Positions 61,914-64,000 of a stretch of DNA of 64,000 nucleotides are shown here, piece by piece (the stretch's first letter is position 1; every line of letters begins with the position of its first letter). Source of the DNA: Sphingomonas sp. ERG5 (GTDB lineage Bacteria; Pseudomonadota; Alphaproteobacteria; Sphingomonadales; Sphingomonadaceae); the NCBI RefSeq assembly GCF_000803065.1, contig NZ_JSXI01000053.1, forward strand, positions 27,805 to 91,804, written 5' to 3'. Position numbers and translations under genes: made by a program. The notes beneath the pieces are model-generated. The model was not told where the DNA came from. It saw nothing but the letters and a program-made list of their open reading frames with translations, and made no database searches.

Positions 61914-61973
61914 CCACGCGTCGCGGTAACAATTCACGCCAGCCGACCCAATACCGGCGGACGGGATCATTCT

Positions 61974-62327
61974 CTAGGCGCTGGTTTCGATGTCGGTCCT
62001 GAAGCGAACGCCGACCGTGCGCCCATGGGCGTCCCCCCAGTCGTACAGCGCTTGAAGCGTGGTCGCCAGGTTGCGCCCGTGGTCCGTCAGCGCATAGCGC
62101 GCCTTTTCGTCAGCGCCGGTCTCGATCATGACGAAGCCGATTTCGACCAGATCGGCCAGCCGCTGCGTCAGCATCTTGTCGGACAGCGACGGGATCATCC
62201 GCCGCAGGTCGGAATAGCGCATCGACTGTTCCTTGATCCGCGCCAGGATGACCGTCTTCCATTTGCCGCCCAGCGCGTCGAGCGCGAACTCGACCGGACA
62301 ACCGTAAAGCCTGCCTCGTTGCGTCAT
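61974..62327 (-). CDS. HxlR-family transcriptional regulator
   Basis: 117 residues from the ATG at 62327 (MTQRGRLYGCPVEF), the usual HxlR start; the frame is open further upstream. Winged helix: GCPVEFALDALGGKWKTVIL, ARIKEQSMRYSDLRRMIPSL and SDKMLTQRLADLVEIGFV. HxlR proteins respond to oxidants or electrophiles through an N-terminal Cys. The hydrolase lipoprotein gene lies upstream on the same strand with a 121-nt gap. Confidence 0.9.
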   Translation of the reverse strand: MTQRGRLYGCPVEFALDALGGKWKTVILARIKEQSMRYSDLRRMIPSLSDKMLTQRLADLVEIGFVMIETGADEKARYALTDHGRNLATTLQALYDWGDAHGRTVGVRFRTDIETSA

Positions 62328-62448
62328 CCGCACTTGATAGCGGCTGCCCGGTCCCGGCGGAAAGGGAAATTCCGCCGCGAACGCATGACGCCATCCGCGC
62401 CGGCGGAACATCGCCGCGCCGGGCGTGGCGAAACCGGAGGGCGCCCTG

Positions 62449-63204
62449 TCAGCCCGTCACGCCCTTCAGGAAAGCGAGAACGGCGGCCCAATTCGCGTCG
62501 GCCCCTTTCGGATTCTTCGCGGCGATCAGGGTCGACGAACCGTGCACGCCGCCCGCCTTGGGCTGGTAAAAGACCTTTCCGACCGCCGGCACGGCATCGA
62601 AGATCGGCTTGGCGCGCGCGACCTCTTCCGCATCCCCGGCCGAGGTGACGAAGACCGGCACGGTCAGCTTCGCCGCCGCGGTGCTGACCAGGGTCTTGTC
62701 GTCGAAATATTCGCCCGGCGAGAAGGACAACACCGCCTTGACCACGGGATTGGCGGCAGCGACCGGGAAGACCAGCGACGAGGAATAGCTGCTGCCCCAG
62801 ATGATCACCGGCAATTTCTGCGTCTTCGCCCAGTCGACCGCTGCCTGCAGGTCGCGCTCCGCGGCGAGATAGCCCGGATCCTTGCCGACCAGCAACGCGG
62901 TCTCATTCTCGCCGAACAGCCCGCCGCCCGATCGTTGATCGATCGCCAGCGCGTCATAGCCCGCGGCGTTCAGGCGCGGCGCGATCGTCGCATATTCGCC
63001 CTTGCCCGACCCGGCCTGATGAAACAGCAGGATCAGCGCCTTGGGCTGCGCTGTCTTGTACAGCCGCGAAAAGACCGTGACGCCGTCATCCGCCTTGATC
63101 GTCACCGGCGAGGCCTGGGATGCTCCCTGCGCAGCGTTACCGCCCGTGGGTTGCACATTGCACGCCGCCAGCGTCATCGCCGCAATCACCATCATCCGCC
63201 GCAT
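62449..63204 (-). CDS. Alpha/beta hydrolase (dienelactone-hydrolase-like) lipoprotein
   Basis: 251 residues from the ATG at 63204 with GGAGAG upstream; lipobox MTLAAC. Fold markers: ALILLFHQAGSGKGEYATIA, AGYDALAIDQRSGGGLFGEN and the nucleophile elbow IIWGSSYSSSLVFPVAA. A late HGSS supplies the histidine. Probably an anchored esterase or lipase. The HxlR gene may belong to the same unit. Confidence 0.82.
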   Translation of the reverse strand: MRRMMVIAAMTLAACNVQPTGGNAAQGASQASPVTIKADDGVTVFSRLYKTAQPKALILLFHQAGSGKGEYATIAPRLNAAGYDALAIDQRSGGGLFGENETALLVGKDPGYLAAERDLQAAVDWAKTQKLPVIIWGSSYSSSLVFPVAAANPVVKAVLSFSPGEYFDDKTLVSTAAAKLTVPVFVTSAGDAEEVARAKPIFDAVPAVGKVFYQPKAGGVHGSSTLIAAKNPKGADANWAAVLAFLKGVTG

Positions 63205-63227
63205 CGTCGCTCTCCATCCCATCGATA

Positions 63228-63262
63228 AAAAGGGGTGCCGGGCTTTTGGCCCGGCACCCCCA
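63228..63262 (-). terminator. Rho-independent terminator of the cysteine-rich peptide gene
   Basis: Read on the minus strand, a GGGGTGCCGGGC stem with its complement and a short CAAAA loop is followed by TTTTT. It begins about 37 nt after the stop of the minus-strand gene at 63299-63433. This is a classic intrinsic terminator. Confidence 0.85.
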
Positions 63263-63298
63263 GTTACGCAATCGCGTTCGACCGCAGTGCGGCGGCGT

Positions 63299-63433
63299 TC
63301 AGCCGCAGCACGGCAGACCGCAACACACGCCGAGCGCGCAGCACGCCGCCGTGACCGCGCCCGGCGCCGCGGCGAATGCCGCGCTCGCCGATCCGGCAAA
63401 AAGGACGATGGCGATTTTGGTGAAACGAATCAT
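63299..63433 (-). CDS. Small exported cysteine-rich peptide, 44 residues
   Basis: ATG at 63433 preceded by AGACATCTCA-type sequence; the gene ends with its own strong terminator. Signal peptide MIRFTKIAIVLFAGSASAAFA; the mature part is tiny and has three CC pairs (AACCALGVCCGLPCCG) spaced by four and three residues. Paired cysteines suggest metal binding or a compact disulfide peptide. I know no family. The terminator supports a real transcribed gene. Confidence 0.6.
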   Translation of the reverse strand: MIRFTKIAIVLFAGSASAAFAAAPGAVTAACCALGVCCGLPCCG

Positions 63434-63633
63434 GAGATGTCTCCAGATAAAATGATGTGAATTTTGGATCGTCTCATACGGTTCGCGGTTGTGGCGGCTC
63501 TGGCGCCATGATGCGCGCGACCAGACGGGTCGATGGAGCGCCAAAGGCAGCAAGGGCTGTCCCTTCTCGCGCATTCACATTGAGCGGTTTAGGCAGGATC
63601 GCGGGCAACAGGATTGGCAAGCACCGGCCAGCA

Positions 63634-63774
63634 TCATGTCAGGGCATCGCGCGGGCCCTTGCGGGCAATCGCACGAGCCCACGCTGGAATCATCGGCGCC
63701 GCTGCCGCGCTCACCGCCCTGACACTCAGCGCGTTGAGCAATAATATCAGCAACAGGGTGAAAGCGCGCGCCAT
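63634..63774 (-). CDS. Possible small signal-peptide-bearing protein, 46 residues
   Basis: ATG at 63774 preceded by AGAAGGA at 6-12 nt. MARAFTLLLILLLNALSVRA is a credible signal peptide or anchor; the rest (MIPAWARAIARKGPRDALT) is short and basic. The ribosome site and N-terminus support it, but there is no homology I can recall. Confidence 0.35.
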   Translation of the reverse strand: MARAFTLLLILLLNALSVRAVSAAAAPMIPAWARAIARKGPRDALT

Positions 63775-63881
63775 CGAAATCCTTCTCATCGGATGCTCAG
63801 GCTCTTCGTCACAGCATCCCGCCCGGTTACAAATCAGCCTGACAGTGAACCCATAAACCCGGAATGGCCGGGATTGGTGGA

Positions 63882-64000
63882 GGCTGTGTGAAAACGGCCT
63901 AATATGCTATGATTCTGGCGTTGCAGGAGGCGCCGAAGTGGGACGTTTCATTGAGGGCTGTGACCGCCGGCAGAAGCTGCTTTTGCCGGATTGCGTTGGT
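63882..64000 (+). mobile_element. Left end of an IS1182-like insertion sequence, truncated by the window
   Basis: GGCTGTGTGAAAACGGCC at about 63883-63900 resembles the GTGTGAAAAC terminal repeat of IS1182-family elements. A transposase start follows. The rest of the element runs past the window end, so its right end and target duplication cannot be checked. Confidence 0.7.
63938..64000 (+). CDS. IS1182-family transposase, 3' partial
   Basis: GTG at 63938 with CAGGAGG upstream. The first 21 residues (GRFIEGCDRRQKLLLPDCV) match the opening of IS1182 transposases (xRFIEGxDRxQxxLLPxxL). The protein continues beyond the window. Confidence 0.8.
   Translation, partial: MGRFIEGCDRRQKLLLPDCVG

Overview
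The window is about 64 kb of GC-rich DNA and most likely comes from a sphingomonad (Alphaproteobacteria, Sphingomonadaceae). The evidence is gene content: BolA with a CGFS glutaredoxin and DUF1476, DUF5076 beside a split SCOT-type CoA transferase, a DUF885 metallopeptidase, leuC/leuD with an interposed metallo-beta-lactamase-fold gene, TonB receptors, and short inverted repeats of the GTTCG...TCGAAG kind. This assignment is inference. No rRNA, tRNA or CRISPR array was seen.

Region 1 (1-14604, + strand) is the 3' half of a contractile injection system (eCIS / phage-tail-like) operon. In order it holds a tube-capping protein (cut by the window edge), a LysM/gp53-like protein, a gp27/gpD-like hub, a gp5/gpV-like spike, a 120-residue Leu-Pro repeat protein, a small unknown, gp25, baseplate J, a 1352-residue tail/baseplate protein carrying a regulator-type beta-propeller, an unknown, a DUF6519-type protein and an 874-residue VWA protein. 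Sheath, tube, ATPase and tape-measure genes would have to lie upstream, outside the window.

Region 2 (14882-22985) is a divergent phosphonate locus. The minus arm is a LysR regulator, a DUF5690-like carrier and a Rieske oxygenase. The plus arm is a TonB receptor, a FAD oxidoreductase and phosphonoacetaldehyde hydrolase PhnX. Together they suggest import and breakdown of an aminoethylphosphonate, perhaps an N-methylated one.

Region 3 (22986-37755) is a mixed chromosomal stretch: a possible decayed gene, a solitary solute-binding lipoprotein, DUF4112, RNase T2, nadC, an isochorismatase-fold enzyme lacking the cysteine nucleophile, a DUF885 peptidase, a COG2509 flavoprotein, a bacterial GH47 mannosidase, a low-GC membrane protein that looks acquired, and an AraC regulator divergent from a flavin monooxygenase.

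Region 4 (37892-41269) is a lasso-peptide-like RiPP locus: a 49-residue precursor and HPr-kinase-like tailoring kinase on +, convergent with a PqqD/RRE protein and an asparagine-synthetase homologue on -. No B2 leader peptidase is visible nearby.

Region 5 (41348-58298) is mainly metabolic. It includes nadA, a BlaI/M56 pair with a clear tandem operator, a gluconolactonase, glutathione transferases, SCOT subunits, an epimerase, leuC/leuD, a quinone reductase, bolA and a monothiol glutaredoxin.

Region 6 (58299-64000) carries inverted-repeat elements, an ABM-domain protein, a ThDP enzyme, CsbD, a methyltransferase, an HxlR regulator, a hydrolase lipoprotein, a small cysteine-rich exported peptide with a strong terminator, and the left end of an IS1182-like element that runs off the window.
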